In this document: one piece after another, positions 34,667 through 47,506 of the stretch
Numbering within the stretch: the stretch's first letter is position 1
How the letters are laid out: the number at the start of each line of letters is the position of its first letter
Assembly: GCF_011075055.1 (NCBI RefSeq)
Contig: NC_058151.1
Location: 6,838,251 to 6,902,250 of the forward strand
Reading direction: 5' to 3'
Length of the DNA: 64,000 bases
DNA from: Mangifera indica
Lineage: Eukaryota > Streptophyta > Magnoliopsida > Sapindales > Anacardiaceae
The notes under the pieces: generated by a model
Told to the model about the DNA's origin: nothing
The model's database searches: none
Seen by the model: only the letters and a program-made list of their open reading frames with translations
Made by a program: the position numbers and the translations under genes

Positions 34667-37476
34667 TTGCTAAAGAAGCATGGTAAGTAGTATTGTATTA
34701 AAACTTAACCCATGGAATAAGAGTTCATTTATTGGGTTGTTGGTGAACAAAACACCTGAGATACTACTCAATACATCTATTTATGACTGATAATTATCTA
34801 TCAGTTTGTGGGTGGTAAGTGAAGCTTATTTTCAGTTAAATAGTTGAGAGTTTGAAAAATTCAAGCCAAAAATTACTAATGAACATCAGATCATGTTCAC
34901 TGATAATTGTTCTTATCAACCCATGCAATTTCACCACCTTTTCAACAAATTTTTTAGCTACTAATTTTGCGATGAAAGGATAAGTTAATGGCAAAAAATG
35001 GGTTGATTTGCTGAGGCGGTTCACCACCACAAGAATGTTATTTTTGCTATTAGAAGTTGGAAGGCCTTCAATGAAGTCCATGGTTACATCATTAAATACT
35101 TGACATGGAATTTGTAAAGGCTGTAAGAGTTTTGTTGGAGAAAGAGTTTCAGTTTTTTCTTTTTGGCAAATATCACAAGAAGAAACATATTACTGCACAT
35201 CACGATGCATAAAAGGCCAATAAAACTATTATGCCAATCTCTTATAGGTTCGTAAGACTCCAGAATGTCCACCAATGTAAGAATCATGAAATTCCCATAA
35301 TAGTTGAGGAATTATTTGGGAATTTGGTGGCACAACTACACACTTTTTGTAGAAAACCAATTCATTACACCAAGAATAAAGAACTCTTGGATTTTCTTTT
35401 GCCAATTTGCTTATTCTTTCCAAGTAAGTGAGACCTACTGCAGCCTTTTTTATGTCCTCCCCTACCTTAAGCCATGACACAAATAAAGCATCAAGTCTAG
35501 GGTCACCAACTACTTTTGATAGTACATCAGCCACTGAATTCTCACTGCCTGGTTTGTAATGAATTTCGTAGTCATAACCAAGCAACTTAGCCACCAACTT
35601 TTGTTATTCTGGTGTTCTAATATGTTCCTCTAACAAGTATTTCAGGTTGCGCTAATCAGTTTGAATATTAAACTTTTATCCCAGCAAGTAAGGTTACCAT
35701 GTCTTAATTTCTTGGACAATTGCTAGCATTTCCTTAGCATATATGGACCATGATTTTTTTGACACTCCCAAAGCTTGGCTCACAAATGCAATCAGCTTGT
35801 CCTGTTGAGTTAGAACTACTACTATTCCTTCATCTGATACATCCAATTCAATCACAAATGGTTTAATAAAATTTGGCATTGCTAGAGTTGGTGTAGATGT
35901 CGTAGCTTGCTTAAGATTGGTGAATACTTTTTTTGGCTCCTTTAGCCATCCAAACTACCTTTTCTTTAACAAATTGGTGAGTGGTCAAGCAAATATAATG
36001 TAATTGCGAACAAATTTCTTGTAGTAACCTATAAGGCCTAAAAAACCACGCAATTCTAAAATATTAGTAGGCCTAAGCCAATTAGTCATTACTGTAATTT
36101 TTCTTTGATCCACCTTTATGCCACAAAGGGTTAATCATATGGCCTAAGTACTCTAATTCTTGTTGCCTAAAAGCACATTTGCTTATCTTAATAAAAAATT
36201 GATGATGTCTCAATATTTTAAAAACTTTTTTAACATGTTCAAGGTGTTTGATCCAATTGGGGCTATAATTCAAAATGTCATAAAAAAACACTAAGATGAA
36301 TTTGCAAAGGTAAAGATGAAAAATAGAATTCATAATGGCTTGGAATATAGAAGGTGCATTACAAAGACCAAACGACATGACTAAATATTCATAGTGACAT
36401 TATGAGTACAAAATGCTATCTTAAGAACATTTATAGGATTTACCCGAACTTGGTGGTAGCCTACCTTTAGGTTTAGTTTTATAAAATAAGTTGCACCAAA
36501 TAGTTTATCTAACATATCATCCACTATAGGGATAAGAAATCTATCTTTGATGGTCACGACATTCAAGGCTCTATAGTCAATATAAAAGTGCCACAATTTG
36601 TCTTTTTTTTTTAACCAATAAAACAAGAGATGAAAATAGAATAGTGTTTGATCTTATAAACCCCAATTTTAGGATGTCATGAACTTGTTTATCAATTTTA
36701 CCTTTTTGAAAATAGGCATACCTATAGGGTCTCACATTGATTGGCTCAATTTCTTCCTTGAGATGAATTTGATGGTCAACTACTCTTGTTGGTGGCAATT
36801 GTCATGGTTCTTGGAACAAATCCTTAAAAAGTTTCCAATAATTGTTGCTTTTTTGGATCACAACTTTGTGTTACAACTTCTTCAAATGGTTGTAGGCACA
36901 TAGCAAACATAGAACTCCCTTTCCTTAATTCTTTTGAGATGATGTTTAGTGATGTAACTTGAATAGGCTATGCATCCATGCCTTGTAGCTTTTGGAATTG
37001 ATTCTACTAGTGAAATTTCATGGTCATCTTCTTCTAATTACACACCACTTTCCCTAGTTGTTCCAATCATTACACGTCTAGAACCAAGTCTAATCTAATT
37101 AGTGATAAGGAATAAAGTGTAAGTGAAAAGGGAATTCCCTAAAGTAGAAATTGCATATGTTAAAATCTCCTTTTGCATTTCATTAGACTGTCATTGGCTA
37201 CCGACACATTGAAAGGTTCAATGGATATTACTGGTAGTTGTAACAAACTTTTTATCTTCTTACTAATGAAATTATGTGTAGAGCCACTATCATTCAGTAT
37301 CACAAGATCATGTTGTCCTATATTTGTCACAACTCTCATGGTTTTAAGGGTTGTCCACGCTATTAAAGCATGTAAAGTGATTTTAGGCTCATCTTTCAGT
37401 TCGGTTAGCTTTTGTGCCATCTCTTCACCAGTTTCACCATCAATACCTTCATCTCCTTCTAGCAATAACAATTGAA
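34667..37476 (-). pseudogene. Element F pol: protease, reverse transcriptase, RNase H, integrase (part)
   Basis: Minus-strand pieces in order: protease (37471-37160) with LNDSGSTHNFIS, where the active site is DSG; RT (36798-36082) with KKKDKLWHFYIDYRALN, MSFGLCNAPSIFQ and the altered FFYDIL in place of FFDDIL; RNase H (35879-35694) with FVIELDVSDEGIVVVL and AKEMLAIV; then NSVADVLSK and the integrase zinc region with GGHSGVLRTYKR (35597-35229); integrase core (35081-34836) with MDFIEGLP. Each piece ends in a stop or frameshift. The pol continues beyond the copia insertion at 30220-29590. Confidence 0.85.
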
Positions 37477-38285
37477 GACCTCAACACCTATGTCCTGCAG
37501 TGAATTTTTCATCACAATTAAAATAAAGTCCTTAAGCATGTCGTTTTTGCATTTATTCCATGAAAGTCATTTCATTGAAGGTGCTAATTTGGCTTTTGAC
37601 AGAGCTAAAAGTTTTAGTGGTGTTTGACTAAATAGGGGGCATGTAATCTTCTTTTGGTGAGCTAACTGCTTATCTCACATACGAGCGAGCTAATTACCTC
37701 TTTTAAGGATTTAGGTTTGAATATTTGTATGTTGTCTACTATCTTTGGTTTGAGTCCACCCATAAAAGTTCCTACTCTGTAATTTGTTTCACCTATAAGA
37801 GTGCTTCATTAAAGTCTTCATATTTATTTGGTCTGAATCAAGCCCATAATTCTTTTTCAAAAACAACCCATGTCACTACCCTGTCTTCTTCTCTGTAAGC
37901 TTGGCATAACCATTGCCACCATTGATTAGCTTCACCTTCTAGGTGGAATGAAGCCAATGCTACTCTTTATGTCTCAATAGTGCCTTGGTATTCAAAGAAT
38001 AGGTCAACTTGGTTGAACCATTCTATTAGATCATCACTAGAAAACTTTGGAAATTCAAGTTTAGCTAGCTTGGATGAGAATATTTGTCTATTCCTATCTA
38101 TTGTTTCCTTGTTTTCCTTACTATGCTCGAGCCTGCCATGGTAAGCATTACTTAGAAACTTTTTGATGGTTTCTTCTAAATAGCGCAATTTATCAATTAC
38201 ACCAACCTCTATTTTACTCATCTAATCCTGTAATCTCCCAAGCTCATTCTTTAAATTTTCAATTCTTTCTTTGTTAGTTGTCATT
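37477..38285 (-). pseudogene. Element F gag
   Basis: The minus strand starts near 38285 (MTTNKERIENL), continues through an 84-codon open piece (37967-38221) with LEFPKFSSDDLIEWFNQVDLFF, the typical retrotransposon gag core. It passes several stops to a zinc-knuckle remnant with CDEKFTAGHRC near 37482-37520. Capsid and nucleocapsid function is lost through stops and frameshifts. Confidence 0.8.
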
Positions 38286-38293
38286 CTAACTTG

Positions 38294-38305
38294 GCTCTGA
38301 TACCA
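38294..38305 (-). other. Primer-binding site of element F (tRNA-Met)
   Basis: The minus strand reads TGGTATCAGAGC exactly, complementary to plant initiator tRNA-Met. It begins one base inside the 5' LTR. Confidence 0.88.
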
Positions 38306-38306
38306 A

Positions 38307-38770
38307 TGATAAGTCCCAGTCAAAGCCAAGTAATATATCTTAAGTCTACTGTATTCTCTTCGGGTGAGAACAAACCATATAATTTTGGATAAAAACATGA
38401 TCCTTTTTTTAATTGAATTTTGAAGAACTTAAATACATAAAATTTAACTACTATTCCTAAACTCATGACCACTTTTGCTAAAAATAAGGACTTTAATCAG
38501 TGACTAACAAACCCACAATAAGCTAATCATTATCCACAATGAAAAACCAATTCTACTACAAGACTTTTTCTCATGCATGTTATAGATGTTAGCTTGGACC
38601 ACTTTTTGATAGCACATCCTTGATATTCTCATGCACTCCCCCACGTGACAAAGTATGATAGCACATTCTCAATCTCCTTATACAATCCCCCATGTGACCA
38701 TGCACGTTTACCCTCCTTACATACATTTTGGATTTTTAATTGGGATGCATTGAGAAGTCTGGGCTTAACA
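38307..38770 (-). repeat. 5' LTR of element F (464 bp)
   Basis: Partner of 29113-29575 with scattered mismatches and small indels. Adjoins the primer-binding site at 38305 with a one-base gap. Confidence 0.88.
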
Positions 38771-38855
38771 GTAAACCCTAAAAATGGTACTACACGTATA
38801 ATTCAAGACATTATATATCCAAATATTTATAATAAACTAAAAGTATGTAACACTG
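38771..38855. other. Spacer between element F and the next repeat
   Basis: Short AT-rich flank with no feature. Confidence 0.4.
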
Positions 38856-40320
38856 AGGTTTTAAGAATCCGACCAGAATATGAACCATTTTAAGTACTAG
38901 TTCTAGTCAAACTAGTCAGAACAGTTTGACCAACCAATCCAATCGGAGTTTTTGTTAGTTCAAAAAAGATGGCCAAAAAGATATAATAAATCAAAGTAGA
39001 GTTACCACAAACTAATTGAACTTACTAGTTGTTTTGACTGAAAGCATTCCATTTATATTGCAATTTAACATGGCAAACAAGAGGCTACTAATAAGACGCT
39101 TGAATAGCATAAAAATATGAAAATAAGCATATCATCATAAAATGCACAATCATTCACTTACACTACTTTTTGGCATCAATAAACTCCCTAGAGAATTTTA
39201 GGTCCTAAAATTCCTCCAAGCAGTTACCAGTACCAGTATCTAATACTATTTTTCAAATTAAAAAGAAAAAAGAAAGTGCTTAATTATAGAAACAATTTTT
39301 CAGTGGATTTTATCTTTGAAAAAAGTTGTCATACATCTAAACTACTAAGTCTAGTCGTAACCATGAATTGATTGAACAAAGGGTAAAAAAAGTGTTTGAA
39401 TTCTTCAAAATACTCAAGAAATTAGCATTATCGATTAATTTTTTGAGGTATTATATTGTAAATCACTAGAAATTGCATTAAATCACAATACAAATTAATC
39501 AATGGAAAGAGAGAGAGAGAATGAAATAAGGTTAGTTACCTGTAATTAAAACATTTGAAGGATTGTGAGCTGCATAACATTTAAGAGCAACTAACAGTTT
39601 ATAGATATCTTATGATACATGACATCTTTGAAATGCAGTAGAAATTAACTACAAAAATAAAAATAAGATTGATTAAACATATTATTTGTAATAGTAAATT
39701 TAATGCTATAGTGCAAATAACATGACTTTCATGCATACAGAGATTTTGAACTAATGAAACCTCCAGTAAACTAACTATAGAAACATATCACAATGGTATG
39801 GCATTCAACTGACTATAGAAACATTGGAAGTTAGCATTCAACTTACTATAAAAACATCAGAAGTCGGTAACATAGAATAGCTAGATCAACGATGTTGACG
39901 ACTACGTAGAAGGGCTAGAATAATGACATCGATGGTAACCTAGGACTAGAGCAATTATGTCGGTTGCAATGTGGGACTGGATACTAAAGCAACAATATCA
40001 GTGACAATGCAGAAGGTATGGTTTGGAGCAACACCAACAACATTGAAAACAGAAGTTTGTTATATAATTTCGGTTGAATATTGCATAAGCATAAAACACT
40101 GTGCACTATATAAGGTTTAATGAAAAAAATATCAAGTTTATTTTTACTAGGCTGATCTAGATCGTTGAACCAGAATAGACCATAAACTGGTAATAAACCA
40201 CTGGTCTAGCCGCGGTTTAGTCCGAAAAAGTAAAGAAAACAATTTTTTCTAATTATAAACTCACTATAGTAATTGATTTATGATCAGACTGATTGGTCCG
40301 ATCTGACTTTTCAAACCATG
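38856..40320. repeat. Putative TIR element, about 1.46 kb, non-coding
   Basis: Left end GGTTTTAAGAATCCGACCAG and the reverse complement of the right end GGTTTGAAAAGTCAGATCGG form an imperfect inverted repeat. Both ends carry the CCGACC/GGTCCGAT and GGTTCA-like words of a common plant repeat type. The interior has no transposase; a weak 40-bp repetition of (C)TATAGAAACAT occurs at 39770-39870. Identification as a non-autonomous DNA transposon is inference. Confidence 0.4.
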
Positions 40321-42617
40321 TGTAACACAATTTTCTAAATACATATTCTTACATATAATATGACATAAAGAGACATATGCAACTTAAACTCTTAATCAAA
40401 TACAACGAAATATAGAGCATGTAATTAAATACTTAAACTTAACTACATGCAAAAAAGTATAACTAAAATAACTGAAAATCTCAAGTCCATACATAATTGA
40501 AAAATATTATGTCTGAAATTGAATGAACAAACCAAACATGATCATGTATAATTATTCATAATCTCAAAATTGTTATCAATACATAAAAACTCAATATAAA
40601 ACAATGATGATGAAACTACCCCTCATCCTTATGCAATGACTTGAGCTTGACTTCTGGCTTATTTGCATGCCTCACTACTCATCTCTACTTGCAAAACTAT
40701 AGAAAAGAAACACGTGATTGAAAATTACTTAATAAGTAGGTGATCTCTCGACACCTTGCACACAATAATCTATAATATGGTGTTCCATTATTAAGTCACT
40801 ATGTGGTTAAAGTGGACGTTTTCTGGTATCCTCTTATGCCCATCTATTTACTCTTGGCATTTTCATGTCTTAATATATAAACCTTGTCACATAGACTATT
40901 AAGGCTTAAACTAAACTTGATATATCTAATTCCCTTATGAAAGTAGTTCACATCCCAAATGTCTATTAACTATTATGCCTCATGCAAATATCGATTAGAT
41001 GCTCAAGTTAACTAGCTATGATACCCTGGTAACATGAGAAAACTAATTACAATCATTCCTTTACTATATACATATAACTACGAGACTATTTTACTAAATT
41101 ACTATCTTATGATGACCTCTACCATGGGCGTATATATGATGCATTTTATTGACCATATGAGGAACTATCTAATATGCCATGTTTTCTTACCATGCACACT
41201 TGAACTGAAAACAAATGGCTAATGTACCTTGATAGCGAGTGCATAATGCATCTTATGAGTATTTATCTCTTGTATAACCTTATTGCCCTTACATCTCATG
41301 CCACTTTTGCACACAACTAGTGGTTATCTAGGTGTACACCACTTCCCTCAATTTTCTTTATTTTGACCTAGATTTACTTGGTTTAGGTCTTTGTCATCTT
41401 CCATATAATCAGAGAACTTTGATTTGCCAACTAACTTAATCTTGCCTCTTGTAGGCTTTCTATCTATGTCATTTTGCACTATTTAAATAGGCATTACTAT
41501 ACCCTTACTCCTTGTTAATTTTCTAAGCCCATAAACAAACATTCACTCTTATCTTGACTAACGACCTACAAGCATCTTACTAACATTGTAAATCTCTAAC
41601 ACTTATTCCTCTCTTAACCTTATTATTTAGCTTACAGTGACATGAATGGTCGTTCGTCCCATACTGATTGTCTATTCAAGTTGAATCCTCTAGGATGAAC
41701 ATTCATCACATGAATAAAAAAATTGTCTTCATCCTAAGGGATGAACAATTGTTCATGTTTGCATGAACGAAGATTTATTAGGTCCAAGAATTATGTACCC
41801 TACTAGGTTCTACACCAATAGTCCATAATTCATGCCAACCAATCTTTAGATACTCCTAACATGATCTTATTATTCAATCTTCATCAAACATGCACAAATT
41901 CCACATATCATAAAACTATCTTCATTAATCATGCTTTATCAACATATACACATATATATAATTACTCATTATGTTAGTTTAGAGATAATATGAATCATAC
42001 ATATATACTAGCACGACCATGCCTTATTATAACATGTTTTTATACACATAAAATCTCTGAACTGAATTATCTCAAACAAAACATCATCAAAGTATTTAAA
42101 AGAGCGAAAAGAGGCCAACTACTCATCTAGCTTCTAGTGTATGCTTGTCTTTCACATGGTTGTGGTCTAAGCTCCTTTAGTGTCTTTCTGGTTTCCCAAC
42201 AAAGTTCCCGTTTGCTCACTTTTCTCTTGTTTTGCAAAATAAGGTAATTGTGCACCAAACAAAACACATCACTTTTTATTTTGCCAAACAAAATCTGTGA
42301 ACGACCATTCATCCTCCTTGAATGGGGTGTTCATGTCATTATTCAATTAAGGCATGTCCCTAAATCATGACAAATGTATCTTACATGAATTCAAATTTAA
42401 GAAACGCATGAACAGGCGTTCCCATGACCATGCATGATCATTTGTCTTAGATCTTACACTTGATTATTTTCACGTACTCAATGTGAAATGAATATTCTAT
42501 CTTTCACTATACATGAATGGGTGTCATTCACTTCTTTATAAATTAAATATTTAATTAAAATTGTATTCTAAAATTAGAGAAAAAGACCAAAATCTCCTTT
42601 ATTTACAAGGTATTACA
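40321..42617 (-). mobile_element. Family B gypsy solo LTR (2,297 bp)
   Basis: Begins TGTAACACAA and ends GGTATTACA, with CATG on both outer sides. Reversed, its 40321-40760 part matches the family B blocks near 8520-8987 and 21170-21606, including the CACCTACTTATTAAG word. It lands exactly at the end of the preceding TIR element. The interior is full of ATGAAC/GTTCAT palindromic words. No coding capacity. Confidence 0.6.
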
Positions 42618-42708
42618 CATGTAAATAAAGACATTACATATCTATATGTTTATAATAAATTGGAGCTACTACAAATGTAAATCAAAACAACACATATGTA
42701 AATGTAGA

Positions 42709-43245
42709 GGTGTCAAGGGAGCCGAGCCAGCTTGAGGCCCGACCCAAGCGCCGACTCGACATAACATTGTTCACAAATTTTAAAAAAATCATTAATTAGT
42801 TAAAAAATTTATTAATTATTTATTATTACATGGGGAATACAAATAATTAATATGGAAAATCTAAAAATATTTATTAATATTACAAAGAATTAAAAAGTAA
42901 TAATAAATTATTATTAATGTTATGGAAAAACCAAAATATTAGTGTGGGGAATCTAAACTTGTTAATTATTTATCATTAACGTTATGGGTAAAACCGAAAG
43001 ATTAGTTCGAGAAATCCAAAAGACATAACAAAAAATAATAAAAAAATATAGAATTAATAGGTCGGCTGAAAAGCCTACACAACACTACCCTCTATAGTAT
43101 AGTTTATGTTGTGGGCTTTTGTATTTGTGTAGGCTAGCTTGACCTATAAAGTCCATTACTGTACATGCCTTGCCCAACATGACACTTAGGAATGGTGGGT
43201 TGCGTTGAAGTCGGACCAACACAACCCAAAATAAATCAACTTATG
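42709..43245. repeat. hAT-like non-autonomous repeat
   Basis: Opens GGTGTCAAGGGAGCCGAGCC and closes with GTCGGACCAACACAACCC, GC-rich ends around an AT-rich body. This resembles a widespread plant repeat whose ends are rich in GGCCCGACCC-type words. No TIR pair or target duplication could be confirmed. Confidence 0.35.
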
Positions 43246-43348
43246 ATTTTTTAACTTTAGAGTTCAATGATAAAAGGTTATTGTAATTTTGAACGAAAAG
43301 TCGTTAGAGAGGCTAAGATGAATTTTTGAAAATAGAAGAGAATGACTG

Positions 43349-43351
<3 letters not shown>

Positions 43352-43434
<83 letters not shown>
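43352..43434. repeat. (AT)n microsatellite, about 83 bp
   Basis: Uninterrupted AT dinucleotides. Overlapping isoleucine-tyrosine ORFs on both strands are artefacts. Confidence 0.95.
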
Positions 43435-43440
<6 letters not shown>

Positions 43441-44828
43441 TGCATGTTTATATATAGTTTTATCAAACCAAAATTTGATGGTCAAATGGGTATAAAAAGT
43501 AGGGTATTTATTTTTGTGAAAAACCTTTAAAAGGTGAGTATTTTAATTAAAAACCCTACATTTTTGTCTTCATGTTAGCAGGAAAATAATATGTTAATAA
43601 TTAATTATAATATTTATAAATTAACTTTGCAACAATCTTCTTCTCTGTTTACTTAGAGAGCCATGAGTTTTAGAAACTTTTTACTATAAATAATAGCTAC
43701 TGCCATTCTAACCAATCACACTGAATAAGTTAAATTTTTGGTCCAGTGACAACATTACAATCATTGTACTGGGTAAGTCAAAAATTTAATATTGAAATAT
43801 CACTAGAGGGGAATTATACCTTTGCTCTCTTATGCTTGAAATCCTTTTTTTTGGTCACTCAAGCTATTTCTTGTGAGCTACCATCCTAATAATTTAGTAG
43901 AAACATTTTTGCTATAGACTAAGGAAGAACAAGCTAAAAAGAGCAACCTAAGAGAAAGAGACGTATAAGTGTTGATATTGATGGTAATAGTTATTCTTAA
44001 ACTTACATATCTAGTTTTGATACAAGAAGAGTACCTTACATTTATAATAGAGTGGTCAAACTAGTGAAATATTTAATTCATTTACATATATATGATTCAA
44101 TGGTCAAACTAGATAAGACTTAACTCACATATATTTACTTATATTTATGATACAATGATGAAACTAGTTTGAAATTTCATTAATTTATATTTACTTTATT
44201 TATGATACAGTGACTGACTTAGTGCAATGTTTAATTCACTTATGTAGTCTTTTGATTTACATATATATGCGGATCTATCAATGACATTATCAAGACAAAT
44301 ATACTTTATGAATGTAAGTTATTATACCAAGAATTTTTCACATTTACCTATGCAGTATGTGTAGTTTATTATGCACATTTACATAGGTAGTGACTTGATT
44401 TACACGTGTAGTATCAAACTTAAGCTAAAGGGTCTTTTTTTTAAATGTAAAATAAGGCTTAAGATAGAGGGAGGTTATTGTAATTTTGTCTAGTTTAAGT
44501 ATATTATGTGAACCACATATAATACACTAACTCATGAATTTTCCCTCAATGTTTTGGGTTTAGAGTTACAAGGGTTATTATAATTGTCCTAAATAGAAGT
44601 GTTATGTAATTTCACCAATTCATGTATGTTAAACCTCCAAAATATGCCAATTTAGGAGTTTTCCTTACTTAACGATTAAATGTGGTTACTATAATTTTCC
44701 TAACGAGAGGGGCTTTGTAATTTTCCTTAGTTCACATTTGATAAGAGCAGTTTTTGATGGATCAACCACACATATAAAATAGATTTTGAATCATTCTCAT
44801 CTATTTTCAAAAATTCATTTCAACCTCT
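43435..44828. other. AT-rich intergenic stretch with a weak minisatellite
   Basis: No gene seen. At 44041-44255 four degenerate copies of a unit of about 55 bp follow each other (TTTATGATACAATG...AAACTAG...TTAATTCA...TTTACTT). Confidence 0.45.
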
Positions 44829-47110
44829 TTGATACTACAAGAAATTTTGCTTATTGCAACAAAAAAACAATTTGACAAAATATATTTTATCACTATAATA
44901 TAGGTTATTGTAAGAAATGTTTTTTTTAAAGTAATTATTTAGAGAGTTTCAAATGTTGAATATTTATAACTACATCTATTGAACAATATGATTATATGGA
45001 TTGTAATAAGTTGTGACACATGTTTGTAATTAAATATTGTCATAACAATATAATAATGACAAAAATTGTTTGTCACAATGATTTCATTTATAGTTTTTTT
45101 GTAAAAAATTTTGGCAACAAAAAAGTTTTGATGATGTGATAACATTTTCATCACCACAAAGTTATTATGACTGATTAATTCATGAGAATTGTATACTTGT
45201 CTCCATAACAATAGTTATTGTGACAACAACTTAGGTAGTCATGTATGTTAGACATTAACTAAACCGTTTAGATGGATATATATTGTGACCAGATAATTTA
45301 TCTTATCAAATTTTGAAAGTTATAATAAAAAAAAATGAAATTGATATTGTGATAATAAAACATGTTTAAATGCAAAGGAAAAGTTTGGTGCTAAAATAAA
45401 AAAATAATATGATAAAACTTATTGTCAACATACAATTATTACAACTAATATATTGATAACAATTATAAACTCGTTACTATAACAATATTTATTATGATAA
45501 CAACTTTGGTAGTTATGATATGTTAAACAATGGATGAACCATTTAGGTGGAAAGATGCTATGATAAAATTATTCATCATAATAAGTCGTGATGATAAAAT
45601 TAAAGTGACAAAATTAATATTGTTATGATAAGATATGCTTTTTGCAAAAAAAATGATAATGTGACAAATTTTATTGTTACTATAAAGTTAATGTGACACA
45701 TTAATTGAAGACAATTGTAAACTTGTCTTTATAACATTATTTATTGTGACAAAAACTTAGACAGTCACGGTATATTAGATAATGACTAAACCATTTAAGT
45801 GAAAACATGTTGTGACAAAATCATATGTCATATTAGGTCATGAAATTATGGTTAAAATGATGAAATTGGTGCTATCATAAAAAAAAAATTTTATATTCAA
45901 ATAAGAGAAATTTTGGCACCAAAACAAAATGAAAAATGTGATGAAACTTATTCGTAGTATAAAATTATTAGGATCAATAAATTGATGACAATTGTAAATT
46001 CGTCACTATAACAATATTTATTGTGACAAAAATTGTAGGCAGTACACAATATTAACAACATTGGAGGAACCATTTAGGTGGAAAACGGTTTTGACAAAAT
46101 GAGTCGTCTTATAACATCTTGATGATAAAATTAAAGTAAGAAAATTATTGTTATTGCGATAAGACATGTTTATTTGTAAAGTTAGGAAATTTTAGTGCAA
46201 AAAAAAAAAAAAGAGTTAATATGAAAAATTTTATTGTCACTATAAAGTTATTGTGATGTAATAATTGACAATAATTGTAAACTTATCATTATAACATTAA
46301 TTATAGTGACAAAAACTTAGGTAGTCCCAGTATATTGGATAATAACTATACCGTTTAGGTGGAAACATGTTATAATAAGATCATTCGTCATACCAAGCCT
46401 TGAAATTATAGTTAAAATGATGAAATTGATGTTGTCATAGTTAGAAAATGTTTATATGCAAAATATGGGAAATTTTGGCCCCAGAATAAAATAGATAATA
46501 TGACAAAATTTATCATTAATATAAAATTATTATGACCAATAAAATAATGGATGAACTATTTAAGTGAAAATATATTGTGACAAGATGATACATCATACTA
46601 AGTTGTGACAATAAAATAAAGTGAAGAAATTAATATTGTTACAGTAAGACATGTTTATTTGTAAAAAGAAGGAAATTGTAGCAACAAAATATGGTAATGT
46701 GACAAAATTTATTGTCATTACAAAGTTACTACGATGTATTGATTGATGACAATTATATATTTGTTATTATAATATTATTTATTGTGATAAAAACTTAGAT
46801 AGTCACAGTTTATTAGACAATGATTAAACTGTTTAGGTGAAAACATGTTGTAACAAAATCATTCATCATACTATGTTATGAAAATATAGTTAAAATGATG
46901 AAATTAATGTTGCCTTGATAAGAAATATTTATATGTAGAAGAGAGAAGTTTTCACATCAAAATAAAATGGATATTATGACAAAATTTATCATAAACATAA
47001 AATTATTATGATTAATAAATTAATGACAACTGTAAACTCGTTATTATAATAATATTTATTATGATAACAATTTTAAGTAGCTACGATATGTTAAATGAAC
47101 ATTTAGGTGG
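44829..47110. repeat. Higher-order tandem array, monomer about 270 bp, dimer about 530 bp; CACTA-like left end
   Basis: The landmark (G/A)AACC(A/G)TTTAGGTGGAAA recurs at 45261, 45536, 45788, 46067, 46349, 46553, 46826 and 47097 (spacings 275, 252, 279, 282, 204, 273, 271). Copies alternate between two types: GAACCATTTAGGTGGAAA and AAACCATTTAAGTGAAAACATG, the latter followed by GTTAAAATGATGAAATT. This gives about four dimers. The words TTGTGACAAAA and GTCACAAT fill every unit. The block starts TACTACAAGAAATTTTGC at 44834, close to the CACTACAAGAAA terminus of plant CACTA (En/Spm) transposons. Confidence 0.7.
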
Positions 47111-47130
47111 AAACAACAAAAATAATAGGC

Positions 47131-47274
47131 TTTAGTGAGAAAGAAATAATGAGAACATAAATGTCTGATTATTATAAGTACTATTTTTAATATTTTAACA
47201 ATCAATTATTTATACTCTTATTAAAACTAAGCAAACTTATACATTTAACGATTGACTTTTTTAATTCTCACTAG
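47131..47274. repeat. MITE copy 1 with TTTAGTGAGAA inverted ends
   Basis: TTTAGTGAGAA at the left and TTCTCACTAGA at the right form inverted ends of a 144-bp unit. The interior (CAATCAATTATTTATACTCT, AACGATTGAC) is shared with the copy at 47525. It lies immediately after the tandem array. Confidence 0.55.
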
Positions 47275-47506
47275 AATACTTACAAATTTGTTGTTATTGG
47301 CTAATATCCATAAAAAAACATTTGTCAACAGATTACTAAGACTAACCATGTCAAAGGGGTAAGGTCAGCCAACGGTATTGCCTAACCCCCTTAATTTTTG
47401 CATGGCTTGAGGGGGCACAACCCACAAAATTAGGTTGTATCCAATTTTTGTTGCCTTCATACATAAAACTAGTGTGTTATGTTACATTCACTAAAAAAAA
47501 AGGGGA

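Larger units (their letters stand above)
29113..38770 (-). mobile_element. Complete but defective Ty3/gypsy chromovirus (element F), 9,658 bp with nested insert
   Basis: The minus strand runs 5' LTR (38770-38307), primer-binding site (38305-38294), gag, protease, reverse transcriptase, RNase H, integrase, chromodomain, polypurine tract, 3' LTR (29575-29113). A copia element occupies 30221-34661 inside the integrase region. Removing it and one copy of its 5-bp duplication leaves about 5.2 kb. Flanks are CTAAA on the left and GTAAA on the right, a 4/5 match consistent with an old target duplication. Many stops and a changed catalytic motif make it inactive. Confidence 0.88.

Noticed and set aside
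34836..37471. Host-type polymerase or protease genes
   Set aside because: All are pieces of one minus-strand gypsy pol between matched LTRs, with stops between pieces.
43264..43530. Isoleucine-tyrosine transmembrane proteins
   Set aside because: Translation of an (AT)n microsatellite.
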